This document shows positions 9,643 through 18,832 of a stretch of DNA of 64,000 nucleotides, piece after piece (the stretch's first letter is position 1; each line of letters starts with the position of its first letter). A program made the position numbers and the translations under genes. The stretch lies in contig CAWDCE010000024.1 of the NCBI GenBank assembly GCA_963800725.1, positions 1-64,000 of the forward strand, in the 5' to 3' direction. Origin of the DNA: Bog-473 sp963800725. GTDB taxonomy: Bacteria > Actinomycetota > Acidimicrobiia > Acidimicrobiales > RAAP-2. The notes under the pieces were generated by a model that was not told the DNA's origin, searched no databases, and saw nothing but the letters and a program-made list of their open reading frames with translations.

Positions 9643-10140
9643 GTGCGTGTGCATATTCGACGGTGTGAGCCACAGGATTGGGGCGACATCCGTCGCCTCC
9701 ACGTCAAGCTCGCGCTCGCCTTTCCCGCCGTTGTCGACGTGGAGTTGAACCAGGTCTTCTCGATGCCCGACGACTTTTGGGAGAACTTCGTGCGGATGTG
9801 CGCGCACGCAGAGGACCAGGCCCTCTTCGTGGCCGAGGACGACGCGGGCCTGGTCGCGATGGGTCATGTAGATGTGCAAGGTGAACTGGCTCGGCTGGAC
9901 CTGGTCTATGTCGAAGGGGAGTGCCGTCGCCGCGGGGTCGGGACCGCGTTGATCGATGCACTGGTGCGTTGGGCCGCATCGGCCGGGGCGACCCGCAGCG
10001 TCGGCTACATCGCACAGACGAGCGACGGATCCAAGCTGGCGGCGGCGCTCGGGTGGGACCCGAGCGACGACGTCACCTACACCAAAGGCGGTCTCGAAGA
10101 ACACAAATGGACCGCCCCGCCACTTCTGGACCGCCCCTGA
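9643..10140 (+). CDS. GNAT-family N-acetyltransferase
   Basis: A protein of about 165 aa with the GNAT fold: an N-terminal VHIRRCEPQDWGDIRRLHV strand/helix, then LDLVYVEGECRRRGVGTALIDALVRWA, which contains the acetyl-CoA pyrophosphate-binding R-x-x-G-V-G motif, and a late LGW element. It would acetylate an unknown amine with acetyl-CoA. GTG codons at 9616, 9631, 9643 and 9649 are all in frame; 9643 is chosen because AAGGG lies 5 nt before it and the fold begins right after. It follows the MFS gene by about 40 bp. Confidence 0.75.
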   Translation: MRVHIRRCEPQDWGDIRRLHVKLALAFPAVVDVELNQVFSMPDDFWENFVRMCAHAEDQALFVAEDDAGLVAMGHVDVQGELARLDLVYVEGECRRRGVGTALIDALVRWAASAGATRSVGYIAQTSDGSKLAAALGWDPSDDVTYTKGGLEEHKWTAPPLLDRP

Positions 10141-10164
10141 CCCACGCCATGGCAGGATGACGCA

Positions 10165-11328
10165 GTGGAGACCGTCCTTCGCATCGCCGCCTTCATCGTC
10201 GGCCTCGGCGTCATCTTGGGCACCGCGCTCAGTGTGTTTACCAACCTGGTGGTGCCGAGAGCCACGTCATCGCGGGTGATGCGCGCCATCGCGCGTGCAC
10301 TCGGTATCTCCGCCCGCCGCATCGTGCCCCGGCTCCCGACCTATGAACTGCGCGACCGCCTCATGTCCTTCGTCGGCCCACTCTCGATGATCTTGTTGTT
10401 CGCATCGTGGTTGGTGCTCTTGGTGATCGGATTTGGTCTTATGACCTGGTGGAGCAGCGGGCTCGACTTCTGGTCCTCGATCGCGGTTGCGGGATCGTCG
10501 GTCTTTACGCTCGGGATCGCCACCAGTTGGCATGGGGGTGCAAAGACGCTCGAGATCGTGGCAGCAGGGGTGGGGTTGTTGGTGGTCGCCCTCGAGATCG
10601 CCTACCTGCCGGCTCTCTACAACGCGTTCGCGACCCGAGAGACCGAAGTGACGCTGCTCGCCACCCGCTCGGGCACCCCGGCCTGGGGCCCCGAGATCCT
10701 GGCCCGCCACCACATGCTCGACAACATGGACGCGCTGCCCGGCCTCTACAGCGACTGGGAACGCTGGGCGGCCTCGGTGTCGGAAAGTCACACCAACTAC
10801 CCAGCCCTGATCTGGTTCCGCTCCCCGGTCTCGTCGCGCAGTTGGCTCCTCAGCTTGGTGGCGGTGATGGACTCAGCCGCCCTCTACCACGCGGTCAGCC
10901 CCGAGCAGACGCCCCGCTACGCCCGCCTGTGCCTCTCGATGGGCACCAGTTGCGTGCGTTCCATCGCCCGGGCGTTACGCATCCCCCACGATGCCGACCC
11001 GCGACCCGATGCCGGACTGCGCCTGAGCAAGGATGAGTTCGAAGCCGGCTACCACCGGCTGAGTGATGTCGGATTCCCGATCGAGCGTGGCCTCGAAGAT
11101 GCCTGGCGCCACTTCCAGGGTTGGCGTGTCAACTATGAGTCCATTGTGGACACCTTGACCCGCCTCACCCTCCCACCACCCGCGCCGTGGCTGTTGGCCC
11201 AGCCGGTGATGGGGGAGGTGCCCTGGCCGGCGGTGCGCAACCGCACGCCCGAATTCCCCGACGGCCTTCAGCGCTTCGGATCCAACAAGACTTTCAAGAC
11301 CCCGTCGTCTCGCGAGTCGAACAGCTGA
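10165..11328 (+). CDS. membrane protein with channel-like TM-pore-TM arrangement
   Basis: A 387-aa protein of unknown function. The N-terminal 150 residues hold hydrophobic segments near 8-30, 70-95 and 125-148. Between the second and third lies a short amphipathic stretch, FWSSIAVAGSSVFTLGIAT, resembling the P-loop of two-TM ion channels (TVGYG-like filter), here degenerate. The remaining 240 residues are soluble, helical and probably cytoplasmic. The GTG start at 10165 has CAGGAT 6 nt upstream. The 3' end overlaps the convergent alcohol dehydrogenase gene by 61 bp. A potassium-channel relative is possible, not shown. Confidence 0.6.
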   Translation: METVLRIAAFIVGLGVILGTALSVFTNLVVPRATSSRVMRAIARALGISARRIVPRLPTYELRDRLMSFVGPLSMILLFASWLVLLVIGFGLMTWWSSGLDFWSSIAVAGSSVFTLGIATSWHGGAKTLEIVAAGVGLLVVALEIAYLPALYNAFATRETEVTLLATRSGTPAWGPEILARHHMLDNMDALPGLYSDWERWAASVSESHTNYPALIWFRSPVSSRSWLLSLVAVMDSAALYHAVSPEQTPRYARLCLSMGTSCVRSIARALRIPHDADPRPDAGLRLSKDEFEAGYHRLSDVGFPIERGLEDAWRHFQGWRVNYESIVDTLTRLTLPPPAPWLLAQPVMGEVPWPAVRNRTPEFPDGLQRFGSNKTFKTPSSRESNS

Positions 11329-12312
11329 TAAGCCTCGGCCGCCTGGCTGAGTCCAAAGTGATGGGTGAAGGTCTCGGCGAGGGTGAAATGGCCGGCCTGG
11401 ACCAATGGGACCAGCGCCGCCCAGGTGCTCGGGATCGGGGCGAAAATGGTCCGTAGGGTGAGGCTGTTCAAAAAGACCAGGCCCATTGGGAAGGTCATCT
11501 CCATGCTGAGGTTGACCCCGACCACCGAGACGGTGCCACCGGCGGCGGCACACCCAATGGCCTCGGTGACGGTTTCGTCGGCCCCGATGGCTTCGATGAC
11601 CGATTCGGCGCCGCGTCCGCCGGTGGCCTCGCGCACCTGGGCCGATGCGGGGGCGACCCGCGCGGTCGATGACCTCCGCGCCGAGGCGTTCGGCCCGAGC
11701 GAGGCGCTCGGGGACCATGTCGACCGCCAAGATGCGGGCCGGACCGAAGAGTTGGGCACACTGCAGCGCCATGATGCCGACCGGGCCGAGGCCGACGACG
11801 ACCACGGTTGCCCCCGGATGAATGTCGGCCCGCTGAGCCCCGAGGTAGCCCGTTGGGAGGATGTCGGTCAAGAGGACCGCGTCCTCGTCGCTGACATCCC
11901 TCGGGATTTTGAGGGCGAATGCGTCGGCGAAGGGCACGGCGAGGGCCTCGCTCTGCCCGCCGGGTAGGTCGAGCTGGGTCCCAAATGCGGCGGCCTTGCC
12001 GGCCAGGCACACGTTAGGCAGACCGGCCAGGCACGGGCCGCACACCCCGCAGCCAATAACGCCCGAGACCAGCACCCGATCACCCACCACGTGGTTGCGC
12101 ACCGCCTCCCCGACGTCGGTGACGGTCCCGATGGCCTCGTGCCCGAGGTGGACCCCCGTCCCCGTCGGCGTGTCGTGGTACAGGTGCAGGTCCGATCCAC
12201 AGATGGCGGTGCGCTCGACCTCGACGATGATGCCGGCCGGCCCGGGCAGCACCGGATCGGGCACGTCTTGCACCCGCACGTCTCTTGGTCCACACAAAAT
12301 GGTCGCTCGCAT
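11268..12312 (-). CDS. zinc-dependent alcohol dehydrogenase family protein (frameshift near 11660)
   Basis: A medium-chain dehydrogenase/reductase of about 347 aa when one extra base near 11660 is skipped. The N-terminal half has the catalytic-zinc segment (AICGSDLHLYHD, HLGHEAIGTV), the structural-zinc cysteines (CGVCGPCLAGLPNVC) and the nucleotide fold VVGLGPVGIMALQCAQLFG. The C-terminal half continues in the next frame with GGRGAESVIEAIGADETV and ends in a typical GVLKVLLDP tail. It oxidises an alcohol or polyol with NAD(P). The ATG at 12312 has TAACGT 6 nt upstream (leaderless). Its end lies antisense to the end of the convergent membrane-protein gene. Confidence 0.85.
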
Positions 12313-12318
12313 GACCGC

Positions 12319-12324
12319 ACGTTA
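12319..12324 (-). promoter_or_regulatory. -10 box of leaderless promoter for alcohol dehydrogenase
   Basis: TAACGT on the minus strand, 6 nt before the ATG at 12312. The divergent ClpS gene has TACACT at 12335-12340 on the plus strand, so the 60-bp gap probably holds two back-to-back promoters. Confidence 0.45.
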
Positions 12325-12372
12325 GCGGTCGGACTACACTGCTCCGGGCTGAAATAGCGGGCCCGAGGACCT

Positions 12373-12684
12373 ATGACCGTGACGTTTGAAATGCCAACGA
12401 CCCTTGACCCCGAGGTCATCGACGACATCGACGCCGACGCCTTCTTTGCTTCAGAGGACCTGTGGGCCGTGATTGTCTGGAATGACGACGTCACCACGTT
12501 CCAAACCGTGATCCAGGCCTTCGTCGAAATCTTCCACCACTCGGTGGAGCGGGCCGATCAGCTGGCCTGGAAGATCCACCGGACCGGCAAGGCGGTGGCG
12601 GCCATCAGGCCCAAAGATGAGGCCGAGCGGGCCGTGCGGGACCTGCACCGTCGCAAGATTTCGGCCTCGCTCGACCGGGCGTAG
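12373..12684 (+). CDS. clpS: ATP-dependent Clp protease adaptor ClpS
   Basis: A 103-aa ClpS adaptor, which binds N-terminal-degron substrates and hands them to the ClpA/ClpC-ClpP protease. The core has the signature LWAVIVWNDDVTTFQTVIQAF (W-x-V-x-x-x-N-D-D), followed by the helix with the conserved ERADQLAWKIHRTGKAV, equivalent to the family's A-x-x-H-x-x-G-x-A. The first 28 residues are the acidic flexible tail. A TACACT box lies about 32 nt upstream. It is convergent with a GNAT gene, with 4 bp between stop codons. Confidence 0.92.
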   Translation: MTVTFEMPTTLDPEVIDDIDADAFFASEDLWAVIVWNDDVTTFQTVIQAFVEIFHHSVERADQLAWKIHRTGKAVAAIRPKDEAERAVRDLHRRKISASLDRA

Positions 12685-12688
12685 CGCC

Positions 12689-13330
12689 TCAGTCCTCCCC
12701 GCGGTGCGCTTCGAGGCGTTCGATCAGGCGCCGCTTGGCTGCCGGCCATTGTGCGGCGACCATGGAAAAGCGGGCCGACGTGCGCACGGTGTCATCCGCT
12801 CCGGGGCGGTCCGCCCGCATGATCCCGTCGAGCGAGCAGCCAATCCGCTCGATGGCGGCCCAACTCCTCATGTTGCGCACGTCGGTTCGGAGGCCAACCC
12901 GATGGACGTCCCACACCTCGAAGGCGTGGCTCAGCATCAAGAGCTTCGCTTCGGTGTTGATGCCCGTGCGCTGTGCCGAAGGCGCCAGCCAGGTGAATCC
13001 GATGTCGACGACGTCGGGGTTCGCACGGCGTTGGTGCGTGGCCCCGGGCGGCCACTGCCAGAACTCAATCTCGCAGAACCGGGTGGCCCCGACGACCTCA
13101 TCGGTGCCGTTTGGGTGCCGGCGCACGGTGGCGAAGGCCATGTGCTGGCCCGAATCGACCTTGCCCAGGGCGTCTCGGACGTAGTGCGTCATTTCCTCGA
13201 CGCCGTTGGGCGTGTAGGTCCACTCGAATGTGCGGCGGTCCTGCGCCGCGAGGACCAGGGGCTCGATGTGGTCGATACACAAGGGTTCGAGACGCACCAG
13301 CGCCCCGGTCAGGACGACGGGATCAAGCAT
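12689..13330 (-). CDS. GNAT-family N-acetyltransferase (RimJ/RimL type)
   Basis: A 213-aa acetyltransferase of the RimJ/RimL group. Features: LTGALVRLEPLCIDHIEPLV at the start, GATRFCEIEFW, the acetyl-CoA strand VDIGFTWLAPSAQRTGINTEAKLLML, and HRVGLRTDVRNMRSWAAIERIG, which is characteristic of this group. Substrate unknown. The ATG at 13330 overlaps the last codons of the upstream DHA2 transporter by 8 bp, so the two are translationally coupled. Confidence 0.82.
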   Translation of the reverse strand: MLDPVVLTGALVRLEPLCIDHIEPLVLAAQDRRTFEWTYTPNGVEEMTHYVRDALGKVDSGQHMAFATVRRHPNGTDEVVGATRFCEIEFWQWPPGATHQRRANPDVVDIGFTWLAPSAQRTGINTEAKLLMLSHAFEVWDVHRVGLRTDVRNMRSWAAIERIGCSLDGIMRADRPGADDTVRTSARFSMVAAQWPAAKRRLIERLEAHRGED

Positions 13331-14885
13331 GACCACCGCCGGCGGGTGGTCCACCCCCAAGCACCACGAAGTCACGCTGACGGACGAGGCCGAACCCGCC
13401 GACGACCCCAATGACCGCAACCACGGCACCGATGATCATGAGATTGTCCATGGTCGATGCAAACCCCACCTGGTAGGCGTGCAAGAGGGTGGATTGGGCG
13501 GCGACGGGCACGTGGGGCAGGGTCTGGCGGATTTCACCCGCCGCCATCGCCGCCGAGAGCCCGGCCCCGCCTTGATGCAGTACCACCCGCCCGATGGCGC
13601 TCGAGCGGAGCGCGGCGGAGGTGTGGCTGATGATCTGGCTCTGGAAGATCGCCCCGAGTACCGCAATGCCGGTGGCGATCCCGACCTGTCGAAAGGTGTT
13701 GTTGGTCCCCGACGCCATACCGCTCTCTTGGGGCTTGACCACCGAGATCGAGCCGGAGGCCAATACGGGATTGACCATCCCAATGCCGATCCCGGCCACG
13801 ATGAAGCCCGGCAGCAACACGGTCCACGCCGAATTGGTCTGGATCGACGTCATCAAGAGCAGACCGATGGTGATCAAGAGCATGCCAGTGCCGAGGAGGT
13901 AGCGCGACTTGATGCGCACGGTGGCCCGGCCGGCGAATGGGGCGACGATGAAAGCCAGCAACGTGAGCGGCAAGAAGCGGACCCCGGCGGGGAGCGGTCC
14001 GTACCCGAGGTCGTCTTGGATGTAGAGGGTCAAGAACAAGAACATGGCGAAGATCGACGCCGACATGGTGAAGGCGACGATCGACACCCCGACGACAGCC
14101 GGCTTTTTGAACAGGTCGAGGTGCAGCATCGGGTCTTTGGTCTTGACCTCGTTGATCAAGAAAATGATCATCAGCAGCGCCGAGATGATGAACAACGTGA
14201 CGATGGTGACGCTGGACCAGCCGTCGTCGTTGCCTCGCACGAGGGCAAAGACCAAGAGGAATAGGCTGAGGGAGAAAGTGACGAAGCCGATCCAGTCGAT
14301 CCGCCGGCTGGTCGGGTCGCGCGATTCTGCGATCTTGGTCAAGGTGATGATGATGGCGATGGCGCCGATCGGCACGTTGACGAAGAAGATCCACCGCCAT
14401 CCAATGGCCGTGGTGATGGCGCCACCGACCAAAGGCCCAACGGCCACGGCGCCCCCGGTCACGGCGCCGAAGATCCCAAAAGCGGTGCCGCGGTCCTTGC
14501 CCTGGAAGGCCTGGGCGATCAGGGCCAACGAGGTGGCGAACATGATGGCGCCGCCGACACCTTGGACCGCCCGGGAGAGATTGAGCATCAATGAGTCGGT
14601 CGACAGCCCGCAGGTCAGCGAGGCCAGCGAAAAGATGGCGAGCCCGACGGCGAAGACGATGCGCCGCCCGAACATGTCGCCGACCACGCCGGCGGTGAGG
14701 AGGAAGGCGGCCAAGGTGAGCGAATAGGCGTCGACCACCCATTGCAGATCGGCAAAACTCGAGTGCAGGGCCCGCTGGATGTCGGGCAATGCGACATTCA
14801 CCACCGTGATGTCGAGTAGCAACATGAAGATGGCCACGCAGACCGCGATCAGGGTCCACCACTTGCGTTCGAGACTCGGCACCAT
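13323..14885 (-). CDS. DHA2-family MFS drug efflux transporter (14 TM)
   Basis: A 520-aa drug:H+ antiporter-2 permease. Visible motifs: LLLDITVVNVALPDIQ (motif D1 in helix 1), LTAGVVGDMFGRRIVF (motif A), GVGGAIMFATSLALIAQ and GPLVGGAITTAIGWRWIFFVNVPIG (motif C). Fourteen hydrophobic segments fit the subfamily. Such pumps export antibiotics, dyes or lipids using the proton gradient. The start is ATG 14885 or the next codon, GTG 14882; TACACT lies 6 nt before that GTG, which suggests a leaderless mRNA. It is divergent from the ABC-F gene. Confidence 0.88.
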   Translation of the reverse strand: MVPSLERKWWTLIAVCVAIFMLLLDITVVNVALPDIQRALHSSFADLQWVVDAYSLTLAAFLLTAGVVGDMFGRRIVFAVGLAIFSLASLTCGLSTDSLMLNLSRAVQGVGGAIMFATSLALIAQAFQGKDRGTAFGIFGAVTGGAVAVGPLVGGAITTAIGWRWIFFVNVPIGAIAIIITLTKIAESRDPTSRRIDWIGFVTFSLSLFLLVFALVRGNDDGWSSVTIVTLFIISALLMIIFLINEVKTKDPMLHLDLFKKPAVVGVSIVAFTMSASIFAMFLFLTLYIQDDLGYGPLPAGVRFLPLTLLAFIVAPFAGRATVRIKSRYLLGTGMLLITIGLLLMTSIQTNSAWTVLLPGFIVAGIGIGMVNPVLASGSISVVKPQESGMASGTNNTFRQVGIATGIAVLGAIFQSQIISHTSAALRSSAIGRVVLHQGGAGLSAAMAAGEIRQTLPHVPVAAQSTLLHAYQVGFASTMDNLMIIGAVVAVIGVVGGFGLVRQRDFVVLGGGPPAGGGHA

Positions 14886-14916
14886 GGGAGTGTATCGAGC
14901 CACCTCGAGGCGCCCG

Positions 14917-14922
14917 TACACT
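14917..14922 (+). promoter_or_regulatory. probable -10 box for the ABC-F gene
   Basis: TACACT ends 5 nt before the GTG at 14928. The opposite strand carries another TACACT just upstream of the divergent DHA2 gene, so the 42-bp gap holds two back-to-back promoters. This may co-regulate an exporter and a ribosome-protection-type ATPase. Confidence 0.4.
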
Positions 14923-14927
14923 TTGGT

Positions 14928-16526
14928 GTGATCGTTGCCTCCTCGTTGACCATTGAAATTGGCGATCGGCTCTTGGTCGGCGACGCCTCGTTCGTGGTCG
15001 GTGCCGGCGAGAAGGTCGGTCTGGTCGGTCGAAACGGAACCGGCAAATCGTCGTTTATCTCGATCATCGTCGGCGAACCCACGCCCCAGCTGAGACATCG
15101 GGGCAATGTCCGGCTGCTCGGCACATTTGGGTATCTGCCCCAGGCTCCGGTGGTCGGGGGACTCGGACTCGAGCCGACCGGCTTCTCCCATATCTTGTCG
15201 GCCCGGGGCCTCGATGTGCTCGACGATGCGCTCGGCGCGGCCAGAAAGGCGATGGCGGACGATCCTTCCGAAGAGAACATCGAACTCTTCACCGACCTCC
15301 AGGACAAGTTCCAGACCAACGGCGGCTACGAGGCGGAGTCGATCATGGCCCGGCTCGCCGACGGGTTGGGCCTGCGCCAAGAGCTTCTCCTCGAGGAAAT
15401 CGAGTCGCTCTCGGGTGGTCAACGTCGCCGAGTCGACCTGATGCGCGTGCTCTTCCAAGAGCCCGAACTGATGATTCTCGACGAGCCGACCAATCACCTC
15501 GACCGCTCGGCCAAGCGCTGGTTGCTCGACGAACTCGAGCGTTTTAATGGCGCCCTCTTGGTGGTGAGCCACGATCTCAAACTCTTGGACCGTTCCATCT
15601 CAAAAGTGCTCAACATCTCGAATCAAAAGTTGACCGAGTGGAAGGGCAACTATTCCAAATTCGAGGCACTCCACGAAGCCGACCAGTCCCAGCGCGAGCG
15701 AGCCGCCGTCCTCGAACAGCGCGAGATCACCCGCTTGTCCACTTTGGCCGATTCCATGCGGGGCAGCACCGAGAAGCGCGCCAAGATCGCCAAGTCGCTC
15801 GATAAGCGGGTCGAGCGGATAGAAGGGCAACGAACCCACGTCGACAAGCGCGAGAAGGCCTCGAAGTTCCGCCTCCCCACGCCGCCACGCTCAGGGGTCA
15901 CCCCGATCGAGGTCGCCAAGCTGGCCGTGCGCTACGGCACCAACGAGGTGCTGTCCAATGTCACTCTTCATGCCGGACGCGGGGACCACATCGTGATCAT
16001 CGGGCGCAACGGCGCCGGCAAGTCCAGCCTGTTGCGCTGTTTGGCCGGGGTCCAAGAACCCACCAACGGGACAATCGAGCTCGGAGCCAACGTCGCTGTG
16101 GGCTACTTCGCCCAAGAACACGAGCAGATCGACCCGACGCTGACGGCACTTGCGAATATCGCCGACACGGTGCTCGCGACCGAACGCGAACGTCGTGCGC
16201 TCCTCGGATCGTTCGGGCTCCCATCCAAGGCCGCCGATCAGCACCCCGACACACTCTCGGGCGGTGAGCGGGCGAAGCTCGGGCTGGCCATGCTCTCGGC
16301 GGGGGAGACCAACCTCTTGCTCTTGGACGAACCCACCAACAACTTGGATCCCTCGTCCATCGTGGCGGTGGGGAACATGCTTGGATCTTGGCCCGGGACC
16401 ATCATCGCGGTCAGCCACGAACGCGGTTTCGTTGAGGCCCTACGCCCGACCTACTGCCTGCGCCTCCCAGAAGAGCAGTTCACCCATTGGCGTGACGAGT
16501 ACCTCGACGACGTCGAGATGCGCTAA
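14928..16526 (+). CDS. ABC-F family ATP-binding protein
   Basis: A 532-aa protein with two ABC ATPase domains and no membrane segment. Domain 1 has GRNGTGKSS, LSGGQRRRVDLMRVLF and LMILDEPTNHLD. A charged linker follows (residues about 235-310, rich in ER/KR), then domain 2 with GRNGAGKSS, LSGGERAKLGLAML and LLLLDEPTNNLD. ABC-F proteins act on the ribosome, some giving antibiotic protection, others working as translation factors. Orthology to EttA, Uup or a resistance type is not decided. It sits back-to-back with a drug efflux pump. Confidence 0.9.
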   Translation: MIVASSLTIEIGDRLLVGDASFVVGAGEKVGLVGRNGTGKSSFISIIVGEPTPQLRHRGNVRLLGTFGYLPQAPVVGGLGLEPTGFSHILSARGLDVLDDALGAARKAMADDPSEENIELFTDLQDKFQTNGGYEAESIMARLADGLGLRQELLLEEIESLSGGQRRRVDLMRVLFQEPELMILDEPTNHLDRSAKRWLLDELERFNGALLVVSHDLKLLDRSISKVLNISNQKLTEWKGNYSKFEALHEADQSQRERAAVLEQREITRLSTLADSMRGSTEKRAKIAKSLDKRVERIEGQRTHVDKREKASKFRLPTPPRSGVTPIEVAKLAVRYGTNEVLSNVTLHAGRGDHIVIIGRNGAGKSSLLRCLAGVQEPTNGTIELGANVAVGYFAQEHEQIDPTLTALANIADTVLATERERRALLGSFGLPSKAADQHPDTLSGGERAKLGLAMLSAGETNLLLLDEPTNNLDPSSIVAVGNMLGSWPGTIIAVSHERGFVEALRPTYCLRLPEEQFTHWRDEYLDDVEMR

Positions 16527-16539
16527 TGGTTCGTTTTCC

Positions 16540-18180
16540 CTAGCTAATCCAGATCTGGGTCGGCCACAACACGCCTTCGTCGAAGGCGAGCGCCTTCTGC
16601 CCGCTCGGCGTCTTGGGGTTGTTGTAGTTCTGCACGTTCGGGTTGGCGACCACCGCCCAGGTATTGCGGTCGGTATAGATGTAAGGAATGTCCACCGACA
16701 GTCGCTGGTTCACCGTCTTGTAGGCGGCATTGCGCTCGGCTTGTGAACTCGAGGCGCGCCCTTGCACCAGGGCGGCTTGGAGCATCGGGTCCGAATTGCG
16801 AGCCATATTCAGCGCAAGGCCCGGGGTCACGGTCGTCGTGCTCCACCACACATAGTTCAGATCCGGATCGACCGCGCCGAATTGGCGCCAGGTGGTGGCC
16901 TGGTAGTTGCCCGCGAGCGAATCGTTGATGAGTGCACTTTGCGCCAAGACGTTGATGGTGACCGAGATCCCGATGTTGCCGTACTGCTGTTTGACGTACT
17001 CGGCTGCCCGTTCGACTTCGGCGTCTTGGGTTGCGTTCAGGGTGAACGACACCGGGTTACCGGTCTCTTGGGCCACCTGCTTGACCAGCTTCTTGGCGCC
17101 GGCCGGGTCGTACGTCGGATAGCTGGTCTTGGAGTAGTACTGCGAACTGGGTAAGAACAAGCCGTTGATCGGGGAATTGACGCCGAGATCGATGACCTTG
17201 GCGTATTGCTTCGAGTTCGAGCCCTTGGCCAGGGCCAAGCGGAGCTTGGCATTGTTGAACGGGGGCTTGGCCGTGTTGAGCATCAGGCAGTTGATGGTCG
17301 GTTGCCCGATGATCGGACCGCTGTTGTCGACGTAGGAGTACTTCTTGTTGCCCCGGAAGGTCAAGATGGCCGACGGCGAATTGGTGTGCATGATGTCGAT
17401 GGTGCCGGTCTGGAGTGCCGCATTACGCGAGTTGGGTTGGATGATGGGCTTGAAGGTGATCTCGTCGAGATAGGGGAGTCCCGGCCGCCAGTAGTGCGGG
17501 TTGGCTGTTGCGGTGAAGTGGGAGTTGGGTACCCACTCCTTGAAGATGAACGGGCCGGTGCCGACCGGGTGGGTGGTGCCGTTGGGGTTGTTGAGCATCG
17601 AGGGGGCGGCGATGTAGCCGGTCTGGCCCTGGGCGAGGTAATAGGGAAAGGGGACCCACGGCGACTTCATGGTGATCGTCACGGCCATGGGACCGGTGAT
17701 GGCCGAGCCCTCGATCTGGGCGGCGAAGGCCGGGCCGACCAGCGGAGAGGCCTGTTGCTTGGTCAAGTTGAGTTGTAGCGCGTTGGCGTCGAGGGGGGTG
17801 CCGTCGTGGAACTGAATCCCTGGACGAAGGGTGATGGTCCATGCGGTGTAGTCCGCGTTCGGGGTAATCGACTGGGCCAGGTAGGGCTCCCAGCGTCCCG
17901 CCGCATTGACGATGGCGAGGGGGTCGAAGATGGTGCGCCCGTAGAGGTAGCCGCCCTCGTCCCAGCGAGCGACCGTCGGATCGAATCCGCCCTCTTCGGT
18001 GTCGATCCCCATGACCAAGGAGCCCCCGCGCTTGGGTTTGGCCGTTGAGACGCCGTTGAGGCCCGGGCCGTTGGTTTGGCCGGCTTCGGCCCATTGGGCA
18101 CCACTCCCCAAGATGGCGGCGCCCGCGCCCAGGGCGACCCCTCCGGCCAGCAAAGATCGGCGGTCAAATCGGTGCGTCAT
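16540..18180 (-). CDS. ABC transporter substrate-binding protein, family 5 (peptide/nickel type), Tat-exported
   Basis: A 546-aa extracytoplasmic solute-binding protein of the SBP_bac_5 family. The N-terminus HRFDRRSLLAGGVALGAGAA is a twin-arginine signal with a hydrophobic stretch. The mature part begins with GGSLVMGIDTEEGGFDPTVAR and contains the family pattern YLAQSITPNADYTAWTITLR and GIQFHDGTPL. It would bind oligopeptides or similar ligands. No permease or ATPase genes lie next to it, so it is an orphan or works with a distant transporter. A GGGGGG stretch precedes the ATG at 18180. The ABC-F stop lies 13 bp from its stop. Confidence 0.88.
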   Translation of the reverse strand: MTHRFDRRSLLAGGVALGAGAAILGSGAQWAEAGQTNGPGLNGVSTAKPKRGGSLVMGIDTEEGGFDPTVARWDEGGYLYGRTIFDPLAIVNAAGRWEPYLAQSITPNADYTAWTITLRPGIQFHDGTPLDANALQLNLTKQQASPLVGPAFAAQIEGSAITGPMAVTITMKSPWVPFPYYLAQGQTGYIAAPSMLNNPNGTTHPVGTGPFIFKEWVPNSHFTATANPHYWRPGLPYLDEITFKPIIQPNSRNAALQTGTIDIMHTNSPSAILTFRGNKKYSYVDNSGPIIGQPTINCLMLNTAKPPFNNAKLRLALAKGSNSKQYAKVIDLGVNSPINGLFLPSSQYYSKTSYPTYDPAGAKKLVKQVAQETGNPVSFTLNATQDAEVERAAEYVKQQYGNIGISVTINVLAQSALINDSLAGNYQATTWRQFGAVDPDLNYVWWSTTTVTPGLALNMARNSDPMLQAALVQGRASSSQAERNAAYKTVNQRLSVDIPYIYTDRNTWAVVANPNVQNYNNPKTPSGQKALAFDEGVLWPTQIWIS

Positions 18181-18335
18181 TGAAACCCCCCTGCTGCTAA
18201 GAGCCCAAGCCTGCGGCCCCCCAAAAGCCGCCGTCGGCGACTGGCGCGAAACGCTACCGCCTTGGAGACGTTTGCGGAGGGCACTTCGAGTTGTGGCAAC
18301 CTGGCCGTGACAAACGAGCCGCAGAGGAGACAAAG

Positions 18336-18818
18336 ATGGCGATCGAAACCGGACAGAAAATCCCCGATGTCAAGGTGTTCACGTACGGCGAGTCCGGCCC
18401 CGAGGCCACGACGACCGGCGAAGTGCTCGGGACCGGAAAAGTGGTGCTCTTTGCCGTGCCCGGTGCCTTCACGCCGACGTGTTCGGACCACCACCTGCCC
18501 GGCTTCGTGCTGCGGGCCGACGAACTCAAGGCCAAGGGCGTGGACAAGATCGTCTGCGTGTCGGTCAACGACCCCTTTGTCATGGGGGCGTGGGGCTCAG
18601 ACCAAAAGGTCGGGCAGCAAGTCGTCATGTTGGCCGATGGCAACGGGGATTTCACATCGGCCATGGGGCTCCCAATGGATGGGAGCGGGTTCGGCCTCGG
18701 GTCGCGTTCGCAGCGCTACGCGGCCATCATCGAGGACGGGACGCTGACCTGGCTGGCGGTTGAGCCGGGCCCGGGTTTGGTGGCCAGTTCGGCCGAAGAG
18801 GTACTCGCCGCGTTGTAA
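18336..18818 (+). CDS. peroxiredoxin (Prx5 subfamily)
   Basis: A 160-aa thiol peroxidase that reduces hydrogen peroxide and alkyl hydroperoxides. The active site is VPGAFTPTCSDHHLPGF with the peroxidatic cysteine at C49 in T-P-T-C. The KIVCVSVNDPFVMGAWG segment is typical of Prx5/PMP20-like proteins, and C-terminal residues YAAIIEDGTLTWLAVEPG complete the thioredoxin-like fold. GAGGAGA lies 5 nt before the ATG. A VOC protein gene follows after 14 bp in the same direction, probably as one operon. Confidence 0.9.
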   Translation: MAIETGQKIPDVKVFTYGESGPEATTTGEVLGTGKVVLFAVPGAFTPTCSDHHLPGFVLRADELKAKGVDKIVCVSVNDPFVMGAWGSDQKVGQQVVMLADGNGDFTSAMGLPMDGSGFGLGSRSQRYAAIIEDGTLTWLAVEPGPGLVASSAEEVLAAL

Positions 18819-18832
18819 GGGGGTAAGCGACC

